Made by a program: the position numbers and the translations under genes. Source: a virus. From it: a stretch of DNA of 26,734 bases. Below the pieces are notes generated by a model, which did no database searches, had not been told where the DNA came from, and saw only the letters and a list, made by a program, of their open reading frames with translations. This document shows positions 7,618 through 13,814 of the stretch, piece after piece (positions within the stretch are counted from its first letter, which is position 1; every line of letters starts with the position of its first letter). Location: positions 1 to 26,734 of the IMG/VR virus record IMGVR_UViG_3300037358_000010; one strand, 5' to 3'.

Positions 7618-7646
7618 TTGACTTTCTCATAAAGACGTGGTACTAT
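7618..7646 (+). promoter_or_regulatory. Sigma-70-type promoter of plus operon 1, leaderless geometry
   Basis: The -35 box is TTGACT (7618-7623), followed by a 17-bp spacer and the -10 box TACTAT (7641-7646). The ATG of the 56-aa gene begins at 7653, only 6 bp after the -10. Transcription should therefore begin at or beside the start codon, giving a leaderless mRNA. The same distances recur at 19471 and 24450, with similar bases after the -35 box (CTCATAA). Confidence 0.82.
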
Positions 7647-7652
7647 AGTGTA

Positions 7653-7823
7653 ATGATTGCGCTTCTTTTACTTATGGGTATTGCTGTTGTACTGTGGATG
7701 CTGTTCGAATCGAAGCCCCAGGCTAAAGAGTATTGTAAATTGCACACTTGGTCACTCAACGGCCAAAATGGAAAGACCTTTTGTACTGTATGTCACTTTG
7801 TAATCGGAGGATCTAATGAATAA
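7653..7823 (+). CDS. Small membrane protein with C-terminal Cys/His motif, 56 aa
   Basis: ATG 7653 to TAA 7821-7823. The first 18 residues (MIALLLLMGIAVVLWMLF) are a hydrophobic membrane anchor. The short tail holds C-x2-H (CKLH) and, about 16 residues later, C-x2-C (CTVC), a possible small metal-binding knuckle. It is the first gene after the leaderless promoter at 7618. Its end overlaps the start of the lipoprotein gene by 8 bp, so the two are coupled. A lysis, envelope-contact or superinfection-exclusion role is imaginable. I do not recognise the family. Confidence 0.75.
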   Translation: MIALLLLMGIAVVLWMLFESKPQAKEYCKLHTWSLNGQNGKTFCTVCHFVIGGSNE

Positions 7824-7953
7824 GCTTATGTATGTTCTTGTTTTAATTGCACTTTTGGGCCTTTCAGCTTGTCCCAATGCTAAGCATGACCCAAGCCAAG
7901 ACGGCGTTAACTATTTCCGCAATGGAACGATTAATAAGGGCAATAAATTTTAA
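7816..7953 (+). CDS. Small lipoprotein, 45 aa
   Basis: ATG 7816 follows a strong GGAGG five bases upstream and reads to TAA 7951-7953. The N-terminus is a textbook lipoprotein signal: MNKLMYVLVLIALLG followed by the lipobox LSAC, with Cys19 as the expected lipidated residue. The mature part is only 27 polar residues (begins CPNAKHDPSQDG). Phages use such tiny lipoproteins as receptor blockers or as outer-membrane spanin subunits. Overlap with a gene for a small anchored protein would suit either, but the partner looks too short for a standard inner spanin. The lipoprotein call is firm; the role is not. Confidence 0.82.
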   Translation: MNKLMYVLVLIALLGLSACPNAKHDPSQDGVNYFRNGTINKGNKF

Positions 7954-7966
7954 ATTTGGTGCTTTA

Positions 7967-8605
7967 ATGAATATTGTAGCAATAAGCGACACCCATTGCC
8001 GTTTGCGTAAGATTGAGGTTCCCGATGGGGACCTATTAATCCATGCCGGAGACCTAACCTTCCAAGGCAATATTCAAGAGATTGGGCAAGAACTGAGAGA
8101 ACTTGGGCGCATTGCTAAACGCTTTAAATATGGTTGTGTATTTATTTGCGGCAATCATGATTGGCTAGGAGAGCGTAATCCTGCTCTTATGAAGCAAATG
8201 GCCATTGATAATGGACTTACTTACCTGGACCACTCTTCGGTTCAAATCGAGGGATTGAATATTTTCGGGTCGCCATATACCCCCGAATTCCACAATTGGG
8301 CCTTTAATGTTGACCGAGCTGCGCTAAAGCCTTATTGGGACGTTATACCAGATGATACTAATATATTGATTACACACGGCGGTCCTATGGGAACATTAGA
8401 TGAAGTTGAAATGGAACATGTTGGGTGTTACGACTTAAAAAATAGAATAAAAGAACTAAGGCAGTTAAAACTTCACATATTTGGTCATATTCATGGTAGT
8501 TATGGTCATATTAAAGTCGGAGATGTAAACTTTATTAATGCCTCAATTTGTACAGAACAATACGCACCAGTTAATGAACCTTTGATTATTGAAATAGGAG
8601 AATAA
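7967..8605 (+). CDS. Calcineurin-like metallophosphoesterase (MPPED-type)
   Basis: 212 residues. An in-frame upstream extension exists, but ATG 7967 begins the conserved core directly (MNIVAISDTHCR). All metal-binding motifs are present: D8-x-H10, GD at 28-29, GNHD at 62-65, H137 in THGG, and GHIH at 173-176. The compact form and a 'GSPYTPEF' loop resemble MPPED-type enzymes, which hydrolyse phosphodiesters including cyclic nucleotides. It could remove host signalling nucleotides or process RNA ends. It sits third in plus operon 1, 13 nt after the lipoprotein gene. A second, unrelated-looking metallophosphoesterase is at 21491. The fold is certain; the substrate is unknown. Confidence 0.93.
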   Translation: MNIVAISDTHCRLRKIEVPDGDLLIHAGDLTFQGNIQEIGQELRELGRIAKRFKYGCVFICGNHDWLGERNPALMKQMAIDNGLTYLDHSSVQIEGLNIFGSPYTPEFHNWAFNVDRAALKPYWDVIPDDTNILITHGGPMGTLDEVEMEHVGCYDLKNRIKELRQLKLHIFGHIHGSYGHIKVGDVNFINASICTEQYAPVNEPLIIEIGE

Positions 8606-8875
8606 GTGGCAAAATTTAGAAAGAAACCTGTAATTGTAGACGCTGTTCAGTGGAAACGCAATGATTTCCCAATGGGAGACTACTGGCAAGGCACCGATTC
8701 AACTGGAGTAGAATGGACTGTTATGGAAAAGCGCATTAGGACGCTAGAGGGCTTTATGCGCGTTAGTGATGGCAACTGGGTAGTGACGGGTATTATGGGC
8801 GAAAAATATCCAGTACAAAATGATATCTTTTTAGCTACTTATGACCGGGTAGAAGATGACTTTAACGGAGCTTGA
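8606..8875 (+). CDS. Conserved small phage protein, 89 aa
   Basis: GTG start at 8606 after GGAG five bases upstream, directly following the phosphoesterase stop. The sequence (MAKFRKKPVIVDAVQW at the N-terminus; 'GNWVVTGIMGEKYPVQNDIF' near the C-terminus) matches a very common phage family with a 'YRKKPVVIEAVQW' start and a '[20 protein letters not shown]' end. No function is established for it that I know. It is a single small alpha/beta domain without membrane or catalytic signs. Confidence 0.85.
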   Translation: MAKFRKKPVIVDAVQWKRNDFPMGDYWQGTDSTGVEWTVMEKRIRTLEGFMRVSDGNWVVTGIMGEKYPVQNDIFLATYDRVEDDFNGA

Positions 8876-8877
8876 AT

Positions 8878-9078
8878 ATGCCGTTTAAAAGTGCTAGCCA
8901 GAGACGTAAGTTTGGAGAACTTGTAAAGCAGGGTAAACTTAGTCAAAATGTATTCGATGAATGGAACTCAGCAACTGGGGATAAGAAGCTTCCAGAGCGA
9001 CTACCGGCAAAAGCTGCTCCAAAGAAGACAAAGAGACCTTCGCCACCAAAGCCAGTTAGACCGAAGTGGCAAAAATGA
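8878..9078 (+). CDS. Small basic phage protein, 66 aa
   Basis: The start is ATG 8878, with GGAG (8867-8870) at ideal spacing; a TTG at 8872 overlapping the previous stop is the alternative. The N-terminal 'PFKSASQRRKFGELVKQGKL' is a widespread motif of small phage and prophage proteins. The C-terminal 25 residues are disordered and rich in Pro, Lys and Arg (KKTKRPSPPKPVRPKWQK), which suggests nucleic-acid or virion binding. No function is established. The stop overlaps the next ATG (ATGA). Confidence 0.75.
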   Translation: MPFKSASQRRKFGELVKQGKLSQNVFDEWNSATGDKKLPERLPAKAAPKKTKRPSPPKPVRPKWQK

Positions 9079-9290
9079 TCTTGAAGCTAAAGTCCCTAAT
9101 CTATCGAGCGGGAGGACCCTATTTAGCCGATAAAGAAGAGCTAGAGTATATCACTTCTGAAGCGGCTTGTAATAGGATAGAAGAGGCATTGGCCGATCCA
9201 GTCAACGATATGTCTCTTCATGACCTCCAAGGACTAATAATTGGTTTGTGGCAGTGCGAGCACAAATTTTATAGGAGAATGAAATTTTGA
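9075..9290 (+). CDS. Hypothetical protein, 71 aa
   Basis: ATG 9075 overlaps the preceding TGA as ATGA; GTG 9066 in frame is a weaker option. The protein is mostly helical and slightly acidic ('EELEYITSEAACNRIEEALAD', cut here to show the helix between residues 20 and 40), ending basic (CEHKFYRRMKF). No known motif is seen. Its tight coupling within the operon supports it being real. Confidence 0.65.
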   Translation: MILKLKSLIYRAGGPYLADKEELEYITSEAACNRIEEALADPVNDMSLHDLQGLIIGLWQCEHKFYRRMKF

Positions 9291-9511
9291 CACTTTTAGC
9301 TATGACTTTAGGGCACGTATGTATGGCTATTACATTAGAAAATGTTAGCCCAGAACCGTGGAATGCCTACGACTTCGATAGGATGAACTATTCGGTTAGG
9401 CGATGTGGAGAACTCTATCCTGATGCCCCGTGCCTTCGTTTATGGCGTAAATACGAGCATCAGCAATATACAGCTATCTGCGGAGCCGAACGAGGCGCTA
9501 AGCTCAAGTGA
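9287..9511 (+). CDS. Small phage protein with possible signal sequence, 74 aa
   Basis: TTG start at 9287 overlaps the previous TGA and has AGGAG (9273-9277) nine bases upstream; ATG 9302 is the alternative. The N-terminus (MTLLAMTLGHVCMAITLEN) is short and hydrophobic, possibly a secretion signal. The remainder, 'SPEPWNAYDFDRMNYSVRRC' then 'LYPDAPCLRLWRK' and a final 'YTAICG', fits a phage family with a 'W-x2-Y-D-x-R...LYPDSPCL...AICG' pattern. Three conserved cysteines could form disulphides outside the cytoplasm. The family has no known role to my knowledge. Confidence 0.72.
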   Translation: MTLLAMTLGHVCMAITLENVSPEPWNAYDFDRMNYSVRRCGELYPDAPCLRLWRKYEHQQYTAICGAERGAKLK

Positions 9512-10164
9512 ATACCGTAATGTTCTCTCTTTGCTGGATTCCTGACGAAGGACGCCTAATCCGTCATCAGAAGTGGTTAAGCCACCATCTAGCATTGAAA
9601 GCACAGTTGGGCTTTGATAAGATTGTATTTACTGACAACGCCTCTGACTTTGCTTATTTGCGCCAGATAGAACACCCAGACCTAGAGATTAAACGGTTTC
9701 CTGAGTTTATTGGCCGCACTGGTATACACGAATATCCTTATTGTTGGAGGGGCCTTTCCTGGGTTAAGGATCATCTGGTGGCCAATCCTTCTGTCGATAA
9801 GATTATATTCCTAGACACCGACTTCTACGTCCTAACTCCCAAGCTGGCTGATTACATTAAAGGCCTTAATACCGGCTGGACCAGTTTTAGATGCAAGAAA
9901 TATGGATTCCCAGAAGCAGCAATGCACGTGTTGTGTAGGGATTCATTCAATTTATTGAAGGATATCCCGATACCAAGCTACACTCATTACAATGGTCGCA
10001 ATATGGAAGATATTCTACGGTTTACTAAGATTAACGAACCACATCTGTTTAAAGGCGACCGCTATGGAGAAGGTAGAGAACAGCAAACGGCGGACATGGA
10101 CTATTATGGGCAATGGGACCACACTTGTCCGACTATGGTTTTTGACATGAAAGGTAAGGCATGA
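9508..10164 (+). CDS. Glycosyltransferase-like protein (GT-A fold, DxD motif)
   Basis: 218 residues from GTG 9508, which overlaps the previous stop (GTGA). The N-terminal strand, helix and 'DKIVFTDNASDFAYL' pattern are typical of a nucleotide-sugar-binding Rossmann-like half. 'VDKIIFLDTDFYVLTP' places a DxD motif (D103, D105) that would bind metal and the sugar nucleotide. The C-terminal half has several Trp/Tyr/His positions that could form an acceptor site. Phage glycosyltransferases modify phage DNA, virion proteins or host surface sugars, and nothing here distinguishes these. The fold call is good; donor and acceptor are unknown. Confidence 0.72.
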   Translation: MNTVMFSLCWIPDEGRLIRHQKWLSHHLALKAQLGFDKIVFTDNASDFAYLRQIEHPDLEIKRFPEFIGRTGIHEYPYCWRGLSWVKDHLVANPSVDKIIFLDTDFYVLTPKLADYIKGLNTGWTSFRCKKYGFPEAAMHVLCRDSFNLLKDIPIPSYTHYNGRNMEDILRFTKINEPHLFKGDRYGEGREQQTADMDYYGQWDHTCPTMVFDMKGKA

Positions 10165-10469
10165 ATTGGCGCGATCCAAAGAAACAGTTACCGGAAAATA
10201 ATCAGCTGGTTTGGATTATGCTTGAGCCGCACAAACGGCGCGGCGGACTCTTAGAAAGTGCCCCTTCTATTGAGATTGTGTGTGGATGGGCCAATACTTG
10301 TAACTCACGAGCGCGACTAGTTTGTAGAATAGAAAATATGGATGAACTGGGATCAGGGGGGATTGGTTGGTTTTTGGGGGAGCTTCCAAACGATTTCGGA
10401 TACAATGAGTCTTATGGCATTGCTTGGCTTCCAGTAGAAGAAATGCCTTTTCCTAGCTGGTTGAAATAA
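10161..10469 (+). CDS. DUF551-like protein, 102 aa
   Basis: ATG 10161 overlaps the glycosyltransferase stop as ATGA. The N-terminal 'WRDPKKQLPENNQLVWIML' and C-terminal 'GIAWLPVEEMPFP' match the DUF551 pattern (W-x5-LP at the start, xHWMPLPxxP at the end). Such proteins are common small accessory genes of phages, and no function is established for the family that I know. It is the last gene of plus operon 1 and is followed at once by a terminator hairpin. Confidence 0.78.
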   Translation: MNWRDPKKQLPENNQLVWIMLEPHKRRGGLLESAPSIEIVCGWANTCNSRARLVCRIENMDELGSGGIGWFLGELPNDFGYNESYGIAWLPVEEMPFPSWLK

Positions 10470-10503
10470 AAAGGGCCGCTAAGCATCGCCTAGCAGCCCC
10501 TTT
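10470..10503. terminator. Bidirectional intrinsic terminator
   Basis: Stem AAAGGG (10470-10475) pairs with CCCTTT (10498-10503), and an inner GCTA/TAGC stem is separated by a small internal loop. The left flank is A-rich (AAATAAAAAGGG) and the right flank is T-rich (TTTAATTTTTATT), so the structure can end transcripts from both sides. It lies exactly between the convergent DUF551-like gene and the major capsid gene. Confidence 0.88.
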
Positions 10504-10526
10504 AATTTTTATTGTCTAACTACTGA

Positions 10527-11756
10527 TTAGGTACCATTCACGATTTGCGTAATCATAACATTGACAGCGGGCTTGGCACAGAAGAGGGCTTGGTCAGAAT
10601 AGGCGCGAAGTTCATATCCCGCACTATTTTCCAAGTCCCTGAAGAACTCATCTCCCTTACCAGGGCGTTTGAAGGTAACGTCGGTTGACCCGATGCGGCT
10701 CCATTCGTCCATAGCAAGAACATAAGCATAGCCTTCTTTTACATAGATAGAAGGTTCGATCGTAATCTTGCCGTTCTGTCCGTAGTATTCGATGGCCTTG
10801 CTGCCTGTTTCGGTCGTTCCATCTGAATAGCTGGAATCATACCGACGTAGAGCAGCTTCGTCGCCCATCAAGTCCGCCCACGTCTTCGGATTAACGAAGC
10901 AATGAACGTCCGTATCTAGGCCCTTACCAACTGCAACCGCGATAGCGTGTTGTACTTTGGTGAAGGAGAGCTGTGCAGATCCGGCAGAGTAGATGTTACC
11001 TTGCCAGAGATTATACGAAGCAGCGGAGATGTTGAACAACGTCCCCGTGTTTTGCATAATAGCCTGAACGCCAGCGAATTCGTTGCCGTAAGCGCCTTTG
11101 TGCCAGATTACGTCCGTAGCAATCGTGCCAGCAGGGAGCTGGTCAAGAGTGATGGTATAGCCATCAATATTAACCTGAACCACCGTAGCAAGACCGCGAC
11201 TAACCGTTCCCGCAGCGTTTCTGATTTCGATTGGCATCTGTTCAGCGCCAGCCCAAATACCAGCAGCGAATTCTGCCGTTACTAGGGTGATCGTTGCACC
11301 AGCCGTCGAACCAACGACTCCATAACCAACTTGGCCATAGAGCATTTCAATCTCAAGCTTTTTAGCAAGAGAGCGAATCATGTTAGCAACGAGATACTTG
11401 GTAGCATTCTCGAACGCCTGTTCTCCGCCCTGCGCAGCACGAGAAGCTGAGGTATAGCCGAGGACTGACCGAAGCACAACGGGGTTACCGCGTACTTGAG
11501 CGTCCTTCAACTGTCCAGCAACTGGAGCATTGAGGTTGAAAGCGTCGTCATCGCTAGAAGCGAAGGTAACGCCGTGTTCGAGTCCCAAGATCACGGGTTG
11601 GTGATAGAGGTTACCGAGCATCTTTTCTTTTCCAGAAAAAGGGATTTCATTCATTAACTTAACGCCATCTGGAATCAGATTTTCGATCTGTTTGGCGTAT
11701 CTTTCCTTGAACATACCATTTAAGGTATCAAGGGTATTTGCACTAGGTTGTGACAT
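10527..11756 (-). CDS. Major capsid protein, HK97-type fold
   Basis: 409 residues. Length, position after the scaffold and decoration genes, and overall pattern fit an HK97-fold coat protein. There is an N-arm (residues 1-60), an E-loop/P-domain region with 'RGNPVVLRSVLGYTSASRAA', a spine helix around 'ATKYLVANMIRSLAKKLEIE' followed by 'MLYGQ', and a C-terminal A-domain with 'TDVHCFVNPKTWADLMGDE'. It would form the icosahedral shell around the scaffold. The SD is AAAGGA, 11 bases before ATG. It is the last gene of the head operon, next to the terminator. Capsid identity is inferred from pattern and context and is quite strong. Confidence 0.86.
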   Translation of the reverse strand: MSQPSANTLDTLNGMFKERYAKQIENLIPDGVKLMNEIPFSGKEKMLGNLYHQPVILGLEHGVTFASSDDDAFNLNAPVAGQLKDAQVRGNPVVLRSVLGYTSASRAAQGGEQAFENATKYLVANMIRSLAKKLEIEMLYGQVGYGVVGSTAGATITLVTAEFAAGIWAGAEQMPIEIRNAAGTVSRGLATVVQVNIDGYTITLDQLPAGTIATDVIWHKGAYGNEFAGVQAIMQNTGTLFNISAASYNLWQGNIYSAGSAQLSFTKVQHAIAVAVGKGLDTDVHCFVNPKTWADLMGDEAALRRYDSSYSDGTTETGSKAIEYYGQNGKITIEPSIYVKEGYAYVLAMDEWSRIGSTDVTFKRPGKGDEFFRDLENSAGYELRAYSDQALFCAKPAVNVMITQIVNGT

Positions 11757-11795
11757 ACTTTATTTAGTCCTTTCTAAGACTGTTCTATTTAATTA

Positions 11796-12311
11796 TTACT
11801 GAACGACGTGATAATCCGCGATGATTACGCCCGTGAGAGTCGTAGTCGCGAGATTGACGCCGGTACCAACTGTAAACGCGATATTCTCACCTTCCGTCAG
11901 AGGAGCCGGAGGAGGATAAATACCTGGAACGGGTTCCGTTGAAATCGTAATACCCGTTGAATTATTACCATTGAGAGTGAGTGTATACCCGCCCGCACTG
12001 TTAATATTGTCTACAGCTATCTTGAAAAGCTGATCAACTCCCGTATCCCGTCCACCGAGACCGTAAAGAAGAACCCCGAAGGTTCCACTTGAGTCAGCAG
12101 CAGCTGGAGAGAAGTTGCAGTTTGGATCAAGGGCCGCCGCAGTAGCAGTATTGCCCTGCGTGCTAAGATATGCTACAGATGGAAGTCCGGTTGAAGTAAC
12201 CTTGTTCGCAGGAGTAGCACTTGCAGTAATCGAAAACGGAACACAAAGCCTGCGAGATTTTAGCTCCCAGTCATTAAGTTGCGAATTGGCATTATTACCT
12301 GATTGTGCCAT
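11796..12311 (-). CDS. Head-associated / decoration-like protein, short copy
   Basis: 171 residues starting MAQSGNNANSQLNDWELKSR. It is a clear paralogue of the neighbouring 384-aa protein. Residues 1-100 and the last 55 (from 'STGITIS' to the end) align nearly collinearly, with the same motifs 'LDPNCNFSPA', 'GTFGVLLYGLGGRD' and 'GENIAFTVGTGVNL'. It lacks the 200-residue insert of that copy. Position between scaffold/IBP-like gene and major capsid gene suggests a capsid decoration protein or a head-fibre base. No catalytic motif is present. Role by context only. Confidence 0.72.
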   Translation of the reverse strand: MAQSGNNANSQLNDWELKSRRLCVPFSITASATPANKVTSTGLPSVAYLSTQGNTATAAALDPNCNFSPAAADSSGTFGVLLYGLGGRDTGVDQLFKIAVDNINSAGGYTLTLNGNNSTGITISTEPVPGIYPPPAPLTEGENIAFTVGTGVNLATTTLTGVIIADYHVVQ

Positions 12312-12322
12312 ATTTGTTTACC

Positions 12323-12350
12323 TTTATATTTAGCCTTTGCCTCATGACAA
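12323..12350 (-). promoter_or_regulatory. Possible promoter before the short decoration gene
   Basis: On the minus strand TTGTCA (12350-12345), a 16-bp spacer and TATAAA (12328-12323) resemble a sigma-70 promoter. Initiation would fall about 5 nt before the ATG at 12311, so the transcript would lack the AAAGG SD that also exists here. A 10-bp palindrome ATACGCGTAT (12376-12385) lies a little upstream. The gap of 151 bp inside an otherwise tight operon makes some control element plausible. Confidence 0.3.
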
Positions 12351-12429
12351 AGACCTTGTTAACTAATCATCCTTTATACGCGTATTTCGGATATTGTTTA
12401 TCTAAAGGGTATAAACGGTCCAAAATTAA

Positions 12430-12456
12430 GATGTTGCAAGGAAAGACAACAACATC
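12430..12456 (-). terminator. Possible attenuator hairpin after the ice-binding-type gene
   Basis: Read on the minus strand, GATGTTG (12456-12450), a 13-nt loop and CAACATC (12436-12430) form a 7-bp stem followed by TTAATTTT. It lies just after the stop of the 384-aa gene. The stem is AT-rich and the loop long, so termination would be partial at best. It could lower expression of downstream genes or stabilise an mRNA end. Confidence 0.4.
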
Positions 12457-12462
12457 CCAAAC

Positions 12463-13617
12463 TTACTGAACTAGCAGATAGTCAGCCGTGACAGTTCCTG
12501 ATAGATTGGTTGTAGACAGGTTGACACCCGTAATAACCGTAAAAGCAATATTCTCTCCTGAAGCCAGAGGGGCATTAGGAGGATAGACGCCCGGCATAAT
12601 CGTAGAGACCGTAATCCCTGAAGAAGCCTGTCCATCTAGAACAATAACCCAAGGAGCAGACCCACCAGAAAGAGCAAGTTGCATCGTTGTAGCCGCGCTA
12701 ATAGTTACAGCACCCGTTAGAGCCAAGAGCTGACCATTGCTTGCGCCACCATCTACCGTGATAGAAGATTGGGCAATTAGAGTTCCTTCAAAAGTTCCCG
12801 TACCGCTAACATTTAGCGTGGCACTTGAACCGACAGCAAAATACAAATTGGCAGCCGTAGCTCCACCCGTAAATGCAATCGTGGGAGTTCCACCAGCGCC
12901 TGTGGTTAGAGTTGAGGCCGTCTGGATTACATATACACCAGCGCCGTTAAGCGTTAATGTCCCGTTGCCAGAAGCAGCAAGAGAAGCAGCGCCAGAAGTG
13001 AACTTATAAACGCCGGGGGTTAAGGTCTGACCATCAAGAGCAGAAGGGATTACCGTAGCTGACCGGGTAGAAAGATCCGTATATGCGGCAGTAGCGGCGA
13101 TTTGAGCATTAGCTGCTGCACCATTGGCCACATTCTCCGTGCCGTTAATTACGCCAGGTGGGAAACCCGTTACAGAGGTACCAGGATATAGACCAACGTT
13201 TCCAGTAATAACAGTTGATCCCGTATTGGTAATCGTAGATCCAGCTAGAACGGCATACGTTGAAGCAGACCCTAAATTGGGGCTACCAGCAGGAGCAGCG
13301 GGGCTAACAATAGGTCCCGCCGTAATCCTAAATAGCTGAGCAACGCCTTCGTCGCGTCCGCCGAGGCCATAAAGAAGAACACCAAAGGTTCCAGTAGAAT
13401 CATTGGCCGCAGGAGAAAAATTACAATTTGGGTCAAGAGCTTGGGCAGTTGCAGTTTGGCCTTGAAGAGAGAGGGTCATTACTGAAGGAGTTCCAACAAG
13501 GGAAGTCTTCAGGGAAGGAGTAGCATTAGCCGTAATGCTGAAAGGCATATCAAGACGGCGGCTTTTTAGCTGCCAGTCGTTTAACTGCATGTTATCGTTA
13601 TTACCTGATTGTGCCAT
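12463..13617 (-). CDS. Head-associated protein with inserted DUF3494 ice-binding-type domain
   Basis: 384 residues. An in-frame upstream Met adds 27 residues, but ATG 13617 has AAAGGA six bases upstream and begins MAQSGNN exactly like the paralogue. Residues 1-103 and about 318-384 match the short copy. Residues about 113-314 form a complete DUF3494-type domain: 'NLGSASTYAVLAGSTITNTG', 'GNVGLYPGTSVTGFPPG', an Ala-rich helix (AANAQIAATAAYTDL), 'LTPGVYKFTS', 'GVYVIQTASTLTTG', 'FAVGSSATLNV', 'GTLIAQSSITVDGGA' and 'ALTGAVTI'. This family folds as a beta-solenoid with a side helix. Several members bind ice; others do not or are untested. Gene order (scaffold, this gene, short copy, capsid gene) suggests display on the capsid. 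Ice binding is inference; the domain identity is strong. Confidence 0.88.
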   Translation of the reverse strand: MAQSGNNDNMQLNDWQLKSRRLDMPFSITANATPSLKTSLVGTPSVMTLSLQGQTATAQALDPNCNFSPAANDSTGTFGVLLYGLGGRDEGVAQLFRITAGPIVSPAAPAGSPNLGSASTYAVLAGSTITNTGSTVITGNVGLYPGTSVTGFPPGVINGTENVANGAAANAQIAATAAYTDLSTRSATVIPSALDGQTLTPGVYKFTSGAASLAASGNGTLTLNGAGVYVIQTASTLTTGAGGTPTIAFTGGATAANLYFAVGSSATLNVSGTGTFEGTLIAQSSITVDGGASNGQLLALTGAVTISAATTMQLALSGGSAPWVIVLDGQASSGITVSTIMPGVYPPNAPLASGENIAFTVITGVNLSTTNLSGTVTADYLLVQ

Positions 13618-13641
13618 ATTTGATCCTTTAGTAAACAGCGA

Positions 13642-13699
13642 TTTGACCTCCGTCAAACGCCGCCTATTTGTGTTTTGTTGCTTTATTTGTTGAAGCAAC
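13642..13699 (-). promoter_or_regulatory. Two hairpins in the leader of the ice-binding-type gene
   Basis: Hairpin one pairs TTTGAC (13642-13647) with GTCAAA (13652-13657) around a 4-nt loop. It can be extended by a GCG/CGC stem beyond a bulged A. Hairpin two pairs GTTGCTT (13677-13683) with AAGCAAC (13693-13699) around a 9-nt loop. Both lie between the scaffold stop and the ATG at 13617, and neither has a U-run after it on the minus strand. They may be operators or RNA elements setting the scaffold-to-head-protein ratio. Confidence 0.45.
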
Positions 13700-13737
13700 G
13701 TTTAAAAACTTTTTAGAGCCCTTGCCCCTACTCAACT

Positions 13738-13746
13738 ATCTGTTAA
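13738..13746 (-). promoter_or_regulatory. ATCTGTTAA repeat, copy 3
   Basis: The core ATCTGTTAA lies in the gap between the scaffold gene and the ice-binding-type gene. On the minus strand it is about 120 nt upstream of that gene's ATG. It is 7 bp before a plus-strand TTGACT. This is the only copy not placed in a divergent gap or at a nuclease-gene start. Confidence 0.5.
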
Positions 13747-13753
13747 AATTGAG

Positions 13754-13782
13754 TTGACTTCCCCACTTTTTTATGGTATGAG
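13754..13782 (+). promoter_or_regulatory. Possible plus-strand promoter facing into the scaffold gene
   Basis: TTGACT (13754-13759), a 17-bp spacer and TATGAG (13777-13782) share the -35 box, the spacer length and the bases after -35 (TTCCCCA) with the three leaderless promoters. It points against the head operon, into the 3' end of the scaffold gene. The only frame that follows (ATG at 13794, 42 codons) is antisense to scaffold and unconvincing. If active it would make antisense RNA; otherwise it is a relic. Confidence 0.4.
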
Positions 13783-13814
13783 AAGCCAACCCCATGAAAC
13801 TATTAGTCTTTAAA

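Noticed and set aside
12374-12387. ATACGCGTAT palindrome as a phage attachment site
   Set aside because: There is no integrase in the window and no second copy; a 10-bp palindrome alone is weak evidence, so it is noted only in the promoter entry.
12737-13339. Plus-strand frames opposite the ice-binding-type gene
   Set aside because: They are antisense shadows of the repetitive DUF3494 coding sequence, with the same Pro/Val bias and no start signals.
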